64,000 bases of DNA from Streptomyces olivaceoviridis (GCF_014650115.1 NZ_BMUI01000017.1:124001-188000); one strand, 5' to 3'; numbered from the stretch's first letter, positions 51,242 to 60,725 are shown. Numbers and translations: made by a program. The notes: generated by a model not told the origin, from the letters alone.

Positions 51242-53518
51242 GTGGAGCGATGGACAAGGCGCGAGGACGAACGGCTGCTCACCGGCAAAGGCCGGTACGT
51301 CGCCGATATTCACGTGCCGGGATGCCTGGACGCCGCATTTGTGAGAAGCAAGGTCGCCCACGGCTCGCTGCGGAGCGTGGACTGTGCCGCGGCGCGTGAC
51401 GTGCCCGGTGTCGTGGGCGCCTGGTCGGCCGCGGACCTGCCGGACCTGCCGCCGGTTCCGTACACCCTGCTCGCCCGGCTGTCGACGGAGGAAGCGGTCG
51501 CCGGCCGGGAGTGGCCGGCGCTGGTCAAGGACCGGGTGCGCTATCCGGGCGAGGCGCTGGCGGTCGTCCTCGGCGAGGACCGCTACCGGGCCGAGGACGG
51601 GGCCGCCGAGGTCACCGCCGTGGTCGATCCGCTGCCCGCCGTGGTCACACCGTCCGCGGCCCTGGACGACTCCGTCCGCCTGTTCGACGGCCTCAGTAAC
51701 ACCGCCCTGCGGGGCGAGGCCGGCGCGCCCATCGACCCGGCCGTCTGGCAGGACGCCGCCGCCGTGGTCGAGGCCACCTACCGGCAGCAACTGCTCATGC
51801 CCAGCCCCATGGAGTGCCGCACGATCCTCGCCGTACCCGAGGGGGACCGGCTGACCGTGTGGTCGGGGCACCAGATGCCGCACCGGCTGCGCCGCGAACT
51901 CGCCGCGCTGCTCGGCTGGTCCGCCGACCGCATCCGGGTCGTCGTCCCGGACACCGGAGGCGCCTTCGGCTCCAAGAGCGCCGCCTTCCCCGAGTTCGTG
52001 GTCGTCGCCTACCTGGCCGTCACGCTCGGCCGGCCGGTGCGCTGGATCGAGGACCGCCTGGAGTCCATGCTCGTCGCCACCCGCGGCCGGGGCCAGGACC
52101 AGACCGTCCGGCTCGCCGCCGACGCCGAAGGGCGCCTGCTGGCCTACGAGTTGACGATCAACGCGGACGTCGGCGCCTATCCGCACCTCGGCGTGGGACT
52201 GCCCATGCAGACGGCCTGGATGGCGCCCGGCGCGTACACCACCCCGCACGTCCACGCGACCCTGCGCTCGGTGCTCACCAACACCATGGTGACCTACCCC
52301 TACCGCGGTGCCGGACGCCCCGAGGCCGCCATCGCCATCGAACGCACCATGGACCTGCTCGCCCGGCGGCTCGGCGTCGACCCGATCGAACTGCGGCGGC
52401 GCAACTTCATCCCGCCCGACGCCTTCCCGTACGACACCCCCACCGGCCGCCGCTACGACAGCGGGAACTACGCCGCCGCACTGGACCTCGCGCTGGAGAC
52501 GGTCGGCTACACGGAGTGGCGCGCGGAACAGGCCCGCCGCCGCAGCGACCCGGACGCGCTGCCGCTCGGCATCGGCGTCTCCTGCTACGTGGAACGCTCG
52601 GGCGGCGAACCCGGCGGACTGCACGAGTTCGGCAGCCTGGAGGTCCACGAGGACGGCACCGTCACCGCCCGCTGCGGCGCCGCCCCCAGCGGCCAGGGGC
52701 ACGAGACGGTCTTCCCGGCGCTCGTCGCCAAGACCCTCGGCATCCCCGAGGCGCAGGTCCGTCTCGTCGAGGGCGACACGGACGAACAGCCCGAAGGACT
52801 GGGCTCCTTCGCCAGCCGGTCGGCACAGGTCGACGGCGCGATGTTCCAGCAGACGGCCGGCCTCCTGATCGAGCAGGCGCGCGAGCGGGCGGCGCGGCTG
52901 TGGGACCTGCCGGTCGACAAGGTCGCGTGGGCCGACGGCTCCGTCCACACGACCTCCGGCGATTCGGCCGTCCTGGGCCTGGCCGAACTCGTCAAGGCGA
53001 CCGGGCCGCTTCGCGTCGAGAGCCGCTACGAGGCCGGCATGGCCTTCCCCTTCGGCGCGCACGTCGCCGTGACCGAGGTGGACCCCGACCTCGGCACCGT
53101 GAACGTCCTGCGGCTCGTCGCCGTGGACGACTGCGGTGTCGTCCTCAACCCCACCGTGGTGCACGGACAGGCGTACGGATCCGCCGTCCAGGGCATCGGC
53201 CAGGCCCTCTACGAAGGCATGACGTTCGACGCGGACGGCGTGCCGCACCTGGCGAGCGGATTCCTGGACTACCTGCTGCCCACGTACACGGAGATCCCGC
53301 CCATCGAGATCAAGGACACCTGCACCCCCAGCCCCAGCACCCCGCTGGGCGCCAAGGGAGCGGGGGAGTCGGGCTGCATCGGCACCCCGGCCGCCATTGT
53401 CAACGCCGTGGCCGACGCCCTGCGGATCGCCGATCCCGACCTGCTCCAGATGCCGCTCACGCCGGACAGCGTCTGGCGGGCGGCCCGCGCCCCGAAGCAC
53501 GAGGAAGGTGTCCGGTGA
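51242..53518 (+). CDS. Molybdenum hydroxylase large subunit (xanthine dehydrogenase/CoxL form II-like)
   Basis: A 758-residue Mo-pterin subunit. N-terminal WTRREDERLLTGKGRYVADI is the aldehyde oxidase/xanthine dehydrogenase domain start. The active-site loop is PYRGAGRPE (form II; CO dehydrogenase proper has AYxCSFR), and the catalytic Glu is E709 in LGAKGAGESG. Mo-contacting Gln/Gly residues appear in TGGAFGSKSA and GSFASRSAQVDGAM. Substrate therefore is an aldehyde or N-heterocycle, not CO. GTG 51242 with GAGGTG at about 8 bases. Its stop overlaps the FAD subunit start by 4 bases. First gene of a six-gene co-directional run including the maturation factor XdhC. Upstream spacer has no obvious regulator gene. 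Confidence 0.93.
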   Translation: MERWTRREDERLLTGKGRYVADIHVPGCLDAAFVRSKVAHGSLRSVDCAAARDVPGVVGAWSAADLPDLPPVPYTLLARLSTEEAVAGREWPALVKDRVRYPGEALAVVLGEDRYRAEDGAAEVTAVVDPLPAVVTPSAALDDSVRLFDGLSNTALRGEAGAPIDPAVWQDAAAVVEATYRQQLLMPSPMECRTILAVPEGDRLTVWSGHQMPHRLRRELAALLGWSADRIRVVVPDTGGAFGSKSAAFPEFVVVAYLAVTLGRPVRWIEDRLESMLVATRGRGQDQTVRLAADAEGRLLAYELTINADVGAYPHLGVGLPMQTAWMAPGAYTTPHVHATLRSVLTNTMVTYPYRGAGRPEAAIAIERTMDLLARRLGVDPIELRRRNFIPPDAFPYDTPTGRRYDSGNYAAALDLALETVGYTEWRAEQARRRSDPDALPLGIGVSCYVERSGGEPGGLHEFGSLEVHEDGTVTARCGAAPSGQGHETVFPALVAKTLGIPEAQVRLVEGDTDEQPEGLGSFASRSAQVDGAMFQQTAGLLIEQARERAARLWDLPVDKVAWADGSVHTTSGDSAVLGLAELVKATGPLRVESRYEAGMAFPFGAHVAVTEVDPDLGTVNVLRLVAVDDCGVVLNPTVVHGQAYGSAVQGIGQALYEGMTFDADGVPHLASGFLDYLLPTYTEIPPIEIKDTCTPSPSTPLGAKGAGESGCIGTPAAIVNAVADALRIADPDLLQMPLTPDSVWRAARAPKHEEGVR

Positions 53519-54447
53519 AACCCGCGTCCTTCGACTACGCCGTCCCCCGCACGGTCGCCGAGGCCGTCCAGGCGCTCGGCGACACCGACCGCACGGCCCA
53601 GGTGCTCGCCGGCGGGCAGAGCCTGATCCTGGAGATGCACCTGCAACGCATCCGGCCGCAGCTCGTCGTCGACATCAACCGCATCCCGGAACTCGACGGC
53701 ATGCGCGTCGACGGTGACGAACTGCGCGTCGGCGCCCTCGTCCGGCACGCGACCTTCGAGTCGGCCGACGCCGTCCCCGGCCCGCTCGGCACCCTGCTGT
53801 CCCGGGCCGTCGTCAACATCGCCCACCCGCCCATCCGTTCCCGGGGAACCATGGCCGGCAGCTTCGGCTGGGCCCACCCCGCCTCGGAGTGGTGCGCCAT
53901 CGGCGTCGCCCTCGACGCCACCGTCGAGGTCACCGGTCCCGACGGCGCCCGCTCCATCCCGGCGCGGGACTACTTCCTCGGGCCGTACCGCACCGCGCGC
54001 CGGCCGCAGGAGCTGATCACCGCCGTACGCCTGCCGCTGCTCGGCGAGAACACCGGCGTCGGCTTCATCGAGCACCGCCGCACGCACTTCTGCTTCGCCC
54101 AGGTCGCGGTCGCGGCGGCCCTCACCGTGACCGACGGCGTGATCAGCGACGCACGCATCGGACTGGTCAACTCCGCCGACCGCCCCCTGCGGGCCCGCGC
54201 CGCCGAACAGGCCCTGATCGGCGCCGACTTCGCACCGCTCCCCGAGGGGCCCCGGCTCCCCGACGACCATCCGTTCGCCCGCGCCGGCCGGGCCGCGGCC
54301 CAGGAGGACGCCGCACCGCTCGCCGAACCGTACGCCGACGTGGAGTACAAGCGGCAGGCCATCGCCGTCCTGGTCGGCAGGACACTCACCGAGGCGGCGA
54401 CCGACCTGCGCTCGCGTCTCGCCCCACGACAGGGAGGCCCCCGATGA
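53515..54447 (+). CDS. Molybdenum hydroxylase FAD-binding medium subunit (CoxM/XdhB-like)
   Basis: A 310-residue FAD subunit: FDYAVPRTVAEAVQAL, AQVLAGGQSLILEMHLQ (FAD loop), IRSRGTMAGSFGWAHPASEW (conserved TxxGGSIA-like loop), and the CODH_FAD C-terminal domain (EHRRTHFCFAQVAVAAALTV). It shuttles electrons between the iron-sulphur subunit and the acceptor. GTG 53515 overlaps the large subunit stop (GTGA) and follows GAGGAAGG. Its own stop overlaps the small subunit ATG by 4 bases. Length normal. Confidence 0.93.
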   Translation: MKPASFDYAVPRTVAEAVQALGDTDRTAQVLAGGQSLILEMHLQRIRPQLVVDINRIPELDGMRVDGDELRVGALVRHATFESADAVPGPLGTLLSRAVVNIAHPPIRSRGTMAGSFGWAHPASEWCAIGVALDATVEVTGPDGARSIPARDYFLGPYRTARRPQELITAVRLPLLGENTGVGFIEHRRTHFCFAQVAVAAALTVTDGVISDARIGLVNSADRPLRARAAEQALIGADFAPLPEGPRLPDDHPFARAGRAAAQEDAAPLAEPYADVEYKRQAIAVLVGRTLTEAATDLRSRLAPRQGGPR

Positions 54448-54926
54448 AGATCACGCTCACCGTGAACGGCACCGCGCACGCCCTCGACGTCGAACCCCGC
54501 CGCCTGCTCGCCGACGTCCTCCGCGACGACCTGGGCCTCACGGGCACCCACCTGGGCTGCGAGCACGGCATCTGCGGGGCGTGCAGCGTGCTCATGGACG
54601 GCGAGGCGGTCCGCGCCTGTCTGGTACTGGCCGTACAGTGCGACGGCCGCTCGATCCGCACGGTCGAGGGCCTCGCCGGGCCCGACGGCGAACCCCACCC
54701 GCTGCAACGGGCGTTCTCCGCCGAGCACGCGCTCCAGTGCGGCTTCTGCACCCCCGGCTTCCTCATGGTGGCCGCCGGAGCGCTCGACGCCGACCCCGAC
54801 CTCGCCGACAAGCCCGACGCCATCGAAGGCGTCGTCGGCTCCAACATCTGCCGGTGCACCGGCTACGAACCCATCCGGCGCGCCATCGCCCGCGCGGCCC
54901 GGGAAAAGCGGGAGACCACCGCCTGA
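54444..54926 (+). CDS. Molybdenum hydroxylase 2Fe-2S small subunit (CoxS/XdhC-type)
   Basis: A 160-residue iron-sulphur protein with two [2Fe-2S] centres: plant-type CEHGICGACSVLMDG...RAC near residues 40-61, and the hydroxylase-type QCGFCTPGF...CRCTGY near residues 95-140. It passes electrons from the Mo site to FAD. ATG 54444 overlaps the FAD-subunit stop (ATGA), following AGGGAGG. Together with the preceding two genes it is the complete heterotrimer in the order large-FAD-FeS. Confidence 0.94.
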   Translation: MKITLTVNGTAHALDVEPRRLLADVLRDDLGLTGTHLGCEHGICGACSVLMDGEAVRACLVLAVQCDGRSIRTVEGLAGPDGEPHPLQRAFSAEHALQCGFCTPGFLMVAAGALDADPDLADKPDAIEGVVGSNICRCTGYEPIRRAIARAAREKRETTA

Positions 54927-54992
54927 CACGCGCCGGCCCCGCGCGGACCGCCCCTCACCCGGGGCGGTCCCGGACCGACCGAGGAGACACAC

Positions 54993-55982
54993 ATGAACGG
55001 TGACATCCGTGCCGGAGTGATCGACGTGCACGCCCACTGGCTGCCCCGCGATCTGCTCCCCCTGCCGCCCGGGAACCCGCTCGGCGGCATGAACGACCGC
55101 GACGGCGAACTCTTCCTGGGCGACGTCCCGCTGTCGTTCCCGACCACCGCGATGACCGACATCGACACCATCGTCGCCGACACCCTGAAGGCCGGACTCG
55201 GCGCGCGCGTCATCTCCGCACCCCCCTTCGCCTTCCCCGTGCACGCCCCCGCCGAGGCCGACGACTACATCGCCGCCTACAACGAACAACTCGCCCACGC
55301 CGTCTCCCGCACGGAGGGCACCCTCGTCGGACTCGGACTGGTCCGGCTGGACGACGCCGACGCCGCCCGCAGGGAACTGACCCGGCTCGCCGCCGCCGAC
55401 GGCATCGCGGGCATCGCGGTCCCGCCCGTGGTCGACGGCCGCTCCTACGACCGGGGCGTCCCCCGGCAGATCCTCGGCATCGCCGCCGAACTGGGCCTGT
55501 CCGTCCTCGTCCACCCGATGCAACTGCCGCGCGCCGAATGGGACCACCACTACCTCGTCAACCTCATCGGCAACCCGGTGGAGAGCACGACCGCCGTGGC
55601 CGGGGTCCTGCTCGGCGGCGTCCTGGAGGAGTTCCCCGGCCTGCGGATCTGCTTCGTCCACGGCGGCGGCTGCGCGCCCGCGCTGCTGGGCCGGTGGGGA
55701 CACGGCTGGCGCACCCGCGACGACGTGCGCCGCGGCAGCAGCCGCCCCCCGGCCGAGTCCTTCGGCCTGCTCTACTTCGACACGATCACCCACGACCCCG
55801 AGGCCCTCGCGCTGCTGCGGGCCCACGCCTCGCCCGACCGGATCGTGTGCGGCAGCGACTACCCCTTCGACATGGCACAACCCGACCCGGTCGGCTTCCC
55901 GCTGGCGCACGGCATCGACGCCGCGACGCTCGAAGCGAACGGCCGCCGGTTCCTCGGGCTGACCACGGCGAACCACGGCTGA
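54993..55982 (+). CDS. Amidohydrolase family protein (ACMSD-like decarboxylase/hydrolase)
   Basis: A 329-residue TIM-barrel metal enzyme. Metal and catalytic residues: IDVHAHWLP (HxH), LSVLVHPMQ, RICFVHGGG and CGSDYPFDM (Asp). The pattern matches amidohydrolase-2, which includes aminocarboxymuconate-semialdehyde decarboxylase and non-oxidative decarboxylases of aromatic acids. It sits inside the Mo hydroxylase operon (66 bases after the small subunit), suggesting a step that follows ring hydroxylation, such as decarboxylation or ring-product hydrolysis (inference). GAGGAGACACAC precedes ATG 54993. Confidence 0.88.
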   Translation: MNGDIRAGVIDVHAHWLPRDLLPLPPGNPLGGMNDRDGELFLGDVPLSFPTTAMTDIDTIVADTLKAGLGARVISAPPFAFPVHAPAEADDYIAAYNEQLAHAVSRTEGTLVGLGLVRLDDADAARRELTRLAAADGIAGIAVPPVVDGRSYDRGVPRQILGIAAELGLSVLVHPMQLPRAEWDHHYLVNLIGNPVESTTAVAGVLLGGVLEEFPGLRICFVHGGGCAPALLGRWGHGWRTRDDVRRGSSRPPAESFGLLYFDTITHDPEALALLRAHASPDRIVCGSDYPFDMAQPDPVGFPLAHGIDAATLEANGRRFLGLTTANHG

Positions 55983-56002
55983 CGGCAGATCGGAGAGATC
56001 CC

Positions 56003-57241
56003 ATGCGAGACCTGGCACCCCGCCTGCTGGAGTGGCAGGCCGCCGGAGCCCGCTGCGCCCTCGCGAGCGTCGTCGCCGTCCGGGGCAGCGCACCGCTGCG
56101 CCCCGGAGCGGCGCTGTGCGTCCACGAGGACGGCACGGCCCTCGGCAGTGTGTCGGGAGGCTGCGTCGAAGGCTCCGTCTACGACCTGGCCCGTGAGGTG
56201 CTGGACTCGGGCGAGGCGCGGTGCGTGTCCTTCGGGTACGCCGACGACGACGCGTTCGCGGTGGGGCTGATGTGCGGAGGCGAGATCGACGTCTTCGTCC
56301 AGGCCGTCGACGACGCCACGGCACGGGTCCTCGGCGCCGCCGCACTGGCCGCGGCGGCGCGGCGCCCGGTCGTCGTGGCGCGCGTACTGCCGGGACCCGA
56401 CGCGGACGCCGGCTCCCTCGCCGTGTGGCGGGACGGCCACCTGGGCAGCACCGGCGACCCCGCCCTGGACCTCGCCGTCCTCGCCGACGCCCGCCGCATG
56501 CTCGACCGGGACGGCACCGCCGTACGGACGTACCAGGCCGGTGCGTCACGGACGTACGAGGCCGGCGTGTCCCGTTCCCCCGAGGCCGGCGCGCCGAGCG
56601 AGTCGCGGGCCCCGCGCGTGCTGTTCGAGGCATGGACCCCGTCGCCCCGGCTGCTGGTGTTCGGCGCCAACGCCCACGCCGCCGCGGTGAGCCGGATCGG
56701 TGCCCTCCTCGGCTACCACGTCACGGTCTGCGACGCCCGGGCCACCTTCACCACACCCGAGCGCTTCCCGGACGCCGACGAGGTCGTGGTCGACTGGCCC
56801 CACCGGTACCTGGCGGCCACGGAGACCGACCACCGGACCGTGGTGTGCGTGATGACGCACGACCCGAAGTTCGACGTCCCCGTCCTCGCCGAAGCCCTCG
56901 GCCGCCCCCTGGCCTACGTCGGAGCGCTCGGCTCCCGCCGCGTCCAGGCACGCAGGCGGGAGGACCTCGTCGCGGCCGGCGTGGCCCCCGACGCCCTCGC
57001 GCGGTTGCACGCGCCCCTCGGTCTCGACCTGGGCGCGTCGACCCCCGAGGAGACCGCCGTGTCCTTCGCCGCGGAGCTCATCGCCGTCCGCTCCGGCCGC
57101 ACCGCCCACCCGCTCTCCCTGCTGGACGGGCCCATCCACCCGACCGCCGCCAAGGAGCGCCCCGGCGTCGCCGAGGCCCGGTGCGCTGCCGGAACCGATC
57201 CGGTGCGCGGACGGACAACCACGGCGCTCCGCGCTCGCTAG
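56003..57241 (+). CDS. XdhC/CoxI family molybdenum cofactor maturation protein
   Basis: A 412-residue XdhC: N-terminal VVAVRGSAPLRPGAALCVHEDGTALGSVSGGCVEG carries the conserved SGGCVE, then a Rossmann domain from about residue 215 (LLVFGANAHAAAVSRIGALLGYHVTVCD) with YVGALGSRRVQARR. XdhC binds sulphurated Mo cofactor and inserts it into xanthine-dehydrogenase-type enzymes, so it implies that the enzyme encoded upstream needs a terminal sulphur ligand. Linker residues 170-198 have repeats (RTYQAG, RTYEAG). The C-terminus has an extra tail (AGTDPVRGRTTTALRAR). CGGAGAGATCCC precedes ATG 56003; the gene follows the amidohydrolase by 20 bases. Confidence 0.92.
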   Translation: MRDLAPRLLEWQAAGARCALASVVAVRGSAPLRPGAALCVHEDGTALGSVSGGCVEGSVYDLAREVLDSGEARCVSFGYADDDAFAVGLMCGGEIDVFVQAVDDATARVLGAAALAAAARRPVVVARVLPGPDADAGSLAVWRDGHLGSTGDPALDLAVLADARRMLDRDGTAVRTYQAGASRTYEAGVSRSPEAGAPSESRAPRVLFEAWTPSPRLLVFGANAHAAAVSRIGALLGYHVTVCDARATFTTPERFPDADEVVVDWPHRYLAATETDHRTVVCVMTHDPKFDVPVLAEALGRPLAYVGALGSRRVQARRREDLVAAGVAPDALARLHAPLGLDLGASTPEETAVSFAAELIAVRSGRTAHPLSLLDGPIHPTAAKERPGVAEARCAAGTDPVRGRTTTALRAR

Positions 57242-57319
57242 CGTGGGCCGGGCGTGAGGCAGGCCCTCCGTGCCCCCGCCCGGAGGGTCGTGCCGCAAGG
57301 CCCGAACCCGAGGAGTCCC

Positions 57320-59062
57320 ATGGCCAAGCAGACCATCGCCGAACAGTACGTCGACCTCATGGCGCGCGCCGGTGTGCGCCGCATGTACGGCGTGGTCGGA
57401 GACAGCCTGAACCCCGTCGTCGACGCGGTCCGGCGGCACGCCGACGTCGAGTGGATCCAGGTCCGCCACGAGGAGGTCGCGGCGTTCGCCGCCGGAGCGG
57501 AGGCCCAGCTCACCGGCCGGCTCGCCGCGTGCGCGGGATCGTGCGGGCCGGGCAACCTCCACCTGATCAACGGCCTGTACGACGCCCACCGCTCGATGGC
57601 GCCCGTGCTCGCGCTGGCCGCCCACATACCCAGCGGCGAGATCGGCACCGGTTACTTCCAGGAGACCCACCCCGACCGGCTGTTCGCCGAGTGCAGCCAC
57701 TACTCCGAGCTGATCTCCTCACCGCGCCAGATGCCCCGCGTGGTGCAGACGGCCATCCAGCACGCCGTCGGCCGGCGCGGGGTCTCGGTCGTGGCCCTGT
57801 CCGGTGACACCGCCGCCGAGGACTCCCCGGACGCGGCACCCGAACTCGCCATGCCCCTGGACCTGCCGGCCATCCGCCCCAGCGACCAGGAGATCGCCCG
57901 GCTCACCGAGCTGGTGGACGGCGCCGAACGCGTCATGGTGTTCTGCGGCCGGGGCGTCGCCGGAGCCCACGCCGAGGTGATGGAGTTCGCCGGGAAGGTC
58001 AAGGCCCCGGTCGGCCACGCCCTGCGCGGCAAGGAACACATCCAGTACGACAACCCGTACGACGTCGGCATGTCCGGACTGCTCGGCTACGGCGCCGCGT
58101 ACGAGGCCATGCACGAGTGCGACCTGCTGATCCTCCTCGGCACCGACTTCCCGTACACCGACTTCCTGCCCCGCCATGTGCGCACCGTGCAGGTCGACGT
58201 GCAGCCCGAGCGGCTCGGCCGGCGCACCCAACTCGACTTCGCCGTCTGGGGAGACGTCCGCGAGACCCTGCGCTGCCTGACGCCCGCGGTGCGGGAGAAG
58301 CAGTCGCGCCGGTTCCTCGACCGGATGCTGGAGCGGCACGCGCACGCCCTCGAAGGCGCCGTCAGCGCCTACACGCGCGACGTCGAGCGGCACACCCCCA
58401 TCCACCCCGAGTACGTGGCCTCGGTGCTCGACGAGGAGGCCGCCGACGACGCCGTGTTCACCGTCGACACCGGCATGTGCTGCGTGTGGGCGGCGCGTTA
58501 CCTCACGCCCAACGGCCGCCGCCGCATCCTCGGCTCCTTCGTGCACGGCTCCATGGCCAACGCGCTGCCCCAGGCCATCGGCGCCCAGTTCCTCGACCGT
58601 GGCCGGCAGGTCGTCTCGCTCTCCGGCGACGGCGGGTTCTCCATGCTCATGGGCGACTTCCTCACCCTCGTCCAGTACGACCTGCCGGTCAAGGTGGTCG
58701 TCTTCAACAACTCCTCCCTGGGCATGGTCGACCTGGAGATGATGGTCGACGGCCTGCCCCCGCACGGCACGACCTACCCGCACGCCGACTACGCCGCCAT
58801 CGCCACGGCCGCCGGAGCGCGCGGCATCCGGGTGGAGCAGCCCGGTCAGGTCCGGGACGCGCTGCGAGAGGCGTTCGCCCATGACGGGCCCGCGCTGGTG
58901 GACGTCGTCACCGACCCCGCCGCGCTGGCCGTGCCCCCGAAGATCACCACCGAGCAGCTCACCGGCTTCGCCCTGTCCGCGAGCCGGACCGTCCTGAGCG
59001 GAGGCGTCGGCCGCATGCTCCACCTGGCCCGGACCAACCTCCGCAACATTCCCCGCCCCTGA
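57320..59062 (+). CDS. Thiamine pyrophosphate-dependent enzyme, pyruvate:quinone oxidoreductase (PoxB)-like
   Basis: A 580-residue TPP enzyme of the POX/PoxB subfamily: GVVGDSLNPVVDAVRRH, catalytic Glu in VRHEEVAAF, FAD domain YDNPYDVGMSGLLGYGAAYEAM, and the TPP motif GDGGFSMLMGD...VVVFNNSSLGM. In E. coli PoxB decarboxylates pyruvate to acetate at the membrane with quinone as acceptor. Good AGGAG before ATG 57320. It lies 78 bases after xdhC in the same direction and ends the run; whether it belongs to the same pathway or is separately transcribed is not certain. Converges on an MFS gene 10 bases later. Confidence 0.9.
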   Translation: MAKQTIAEQYVDLMARAGVRRMYGVVGDSLNPVVDAVRRHADVEWIQVRHEEVAAFAAGAEAQLTGRLAACAGSCGPGNLHLINGLYDAHRSMAPVLALAAHIPSGEIGTGYFQETHPDRLFAECSHYSELISSPRQMPRVVQTAIQHAVGRRGVSVVALSGDTAAEDSPDAAPELAMPLDLPAIRPSDQEIARLTELVDGAERVMVFCGRGVAGAHAEVMEFAGKVKAPVGHALRGKEHIQYDNPYDVGMSGLLGYGAAYEAMHECDLLILLGTDFPYTDFLPRHVRTVQVDVQPERLGRRTQLDFAVWGDVRETLRCLTPAVREKQSRRFLDRMLERHAHALEGAVSAYTRDVERHTPIHPEYVASVLDEEAADDAVFTVDTGMCCVWAARYLTPNGRRRILGSFVHGSMANALPQAIGAQFLDRGRQVVSLSGDGGFSMLMGDFLTLVQYDLPVKVVVFNNSSLGMVDLEMMVDGLPPHGTTYPHADYAAIATAAGARGIRVEQPGQVRDALREAFAHDGPALVDVVTDPAALAVPPKITTEQLTGFALSASRTVLSGGVGRMLHLARTNLRNIPRP

Positions 59063-59072
59063 CCCGGCGCCC

Positions 59073-60725
59073 CTACGGGGCGGGCGCGGGGCCGGACCCG
59101 GCCGGTACGGCCGGCCCCGCCACGGTGTCGAAGGCATGGGTCACCTCGGGCACCGTCCCCGGCGCGAGCAGCTCACGGGCCTCCTCCTCGCGCCGGCGGT
59201 CGGTGTCCGTCCACCGGACGTGGTGCTGGGCGCGGTGTTCCGCCCAGGTACTGACCAGGTAGTTCTCGACGAAGCGCGCCGGGTCGTTGCCGTCCTGGTA
59301 GAGGCCCCAGGACAGGGCCCCCGTACGGCGCCGGGAGCGGGCGACCTGGCGCATGCGGACCGTGAACGCGGCCCGGTTCTCGGCGGGGACGCGGTAGACG
59401 ACGGAGACCAGGACCGGGCCGTCGGCCTGCCCGGGCTCGAACACCAGGGGCGGAGCCGGCCAGTGGTCGGACGGCGTGGGGTTGATGCCCTCGGCGTCGT
59501 ACAGCGGCCACCGGCGCACACTGGCCGCGCTGAGCAGCATCACCGCACCGGCGATCAGCAGGCACGCGCTGAGCCCGACCCAGTCGGCGACCGCGCCCCA
59601 CAGCGGTGCCGCGAGCGCCTGACCGCCCTGGAACACCAGCAGGTACACGGCGAGGCCACGCGCCCTGACCCAGCCGGGCAGCCGCGTCTGCACGGCCGCG
59701 TTGAGCGTGGACAGCACCCCGATCCAGGCGAGTCCCGCCGGCAGCAGGGCGACCGCGACCACCCAGGGTGTGCGGACCGTCGCCAGCACGGCGAGCACGC
59801 CGGCGAACACCACGGCCCCGGCGGCGAGCGTGCCGTTGATGCCCAGCAGGGCGCGGACGCGCGGCAGCGCGAACGCCCCCGCCACGGCCCCCACGCCCAC
59901 CGCCGCCAGCAGGACCCCGTACCCGGCCGAGCCGAGGCCGAGGGAACTGCTCGCGGTCAGCGGCAGCAGCGCCCACAGCGCGGCACCGCCGGGGATGAAC
60001 AGGACCGTGCGCAGCAGCACCCGGCGGACGCCGGGCGCGTTCCACACATAGCGGCGGCCGGCGTACAGGGCCGCCAGCAGCCCTTCGTTCCCGGGGAGGG
60101 TCGCGGTCGCCGGCTCCGGGCGCCGCCATGCCATGAGGACGGCCGCGATGCCCAGGTAGGAGGCCGCATTGAAGGCGAAGACCCAGCCCGCGCCCGCCGC
60201 CGCGACCACCGCCCCGCCGAGCGCCGGGCCGACGGCACGGGCCAGGTTCACGTTCACCGCGCCCAGCGCCGCCGCCTGACCGAGCCGCCGGCGCTCCACC
60301 AGTTCCGGCTGGATCGCCTGCCACGCCGGGCCCATCAGCGCGGTGCCGCAGCCCAGCAGGAACGTGAGCACGAGCAGCACCGCCGGCGTCAGGGCGTCCA
60401 GGAACGCCAGCACGGCCAGCACACCGGACACGGCGAGCATCGCGAACTGCGCGGCCAGCAGCACCGAGCGCCGGTCGAAGCGGTCGGCGACCACCCCGGC
60501 GGGCAGGGCCAGCAGGACCACGGGAAGGCCGGCGGCGGTCTGTACGAGCGTCACCAGCGCGGCACCGTGCCCGACCAGCAGCCACTGCGCGCCCACGGTC
60601 TGCATCCAGCTACCGACGTTCGAGACCAGCTGTGCGATCCACAGGGCCCGGAAGACGCGCGCCGCGAGCGGCGCCCAGGGGGAATCGGTCGCGGCGGGTG
60701 CGGGGGCTGAAGGGGGGCTGCTCAT
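59073..60725 (-). CDS. MFS transporter (MFS_3/EntS-like) with C-terminal ABM-like extension
   Basis: A 550-residue protein: residues about 15-405 are a 12-helix MFS_3 transporter (FRALWIAQLVSNVGSWMQTVGAQWLL, PAGVVADRFDRRSVLL, WQAIQPELVERRRLGQAAALGAVNVNLARAVGPALGG) of the type exporting siderophores or macrolides. After about residue 430 comes a soluble domain of about 100 residues (VLVSVVYRVPAENRAAFTVRMRQVARSRRRTGALSWGLYQDGND, ENYLVSTWAEHRAQHHVRWT), which resembles an ABM/DUF4188-type antibiotic-biosynthesis monooxygenase fold and is typical of this MFS subgroup. ATG 60725 is preferred; ATG 60767 is the alternative. Confidence 0.87.
   Translation of the reverse strand: MSSPPSAPAPAATDSPWAPLAARVFRALWIAQLVSNVGSWMQTVGAQWLLVGHGAALVTLVQTAAGLPVVLLALPAGVVADRFDRRSVLLAAQFAMLAVSGVLAVLAFLDALTPAVLLVLTFLLGCGTALMGPAWQAIQPELVERRRLGQAAALGAVNVNLARAVGPALGGAVVAAAGAGWVFAFNAASYLGIAAVLMAWRRPEPATATLPGNEGLLAALYAGRRYVWNAPGVRRVLLRTVLFIPGGAALWALLPLTASSSLGLGSAGYGVLLAAVGVGAVAGAFALPRVRALLGINGTLAAGAVVFAGVLAVLATVRTPWVVAVALLPAGLAWIGVLSTLNAAVQTRLPGWVRARGLAVYLLVFQGGQALAAPLWGAVADWVGLSACLLIAGAVMLLSAASVRRWPLYDAEGINPTPSDHWPAPPLVFEPGQADGPVLVSVVYRVPAENRAAFTVRMRQVARSRRRTGALSWGLYQDGNDPARFVENYLVSTWAEHRAQHHVRWTDTDRRREEEARELLAPGTVPEVTHAFDTVAGPAVPAGSGPAPAP

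Noticed and set aside
50612..53500. 962-residue minus-strand open frame opposite the Mo hydroxylase large subunit
   Set aside because: Antisense shadow produced by GC-rich codon use; the plus-strand protein has clear XDH motifs.
53970..56633. 887-residue minus-strand open frame
   Set aside because: Covers parts of four real plus-strand genes and is Arg/Gly-rich without motifs.
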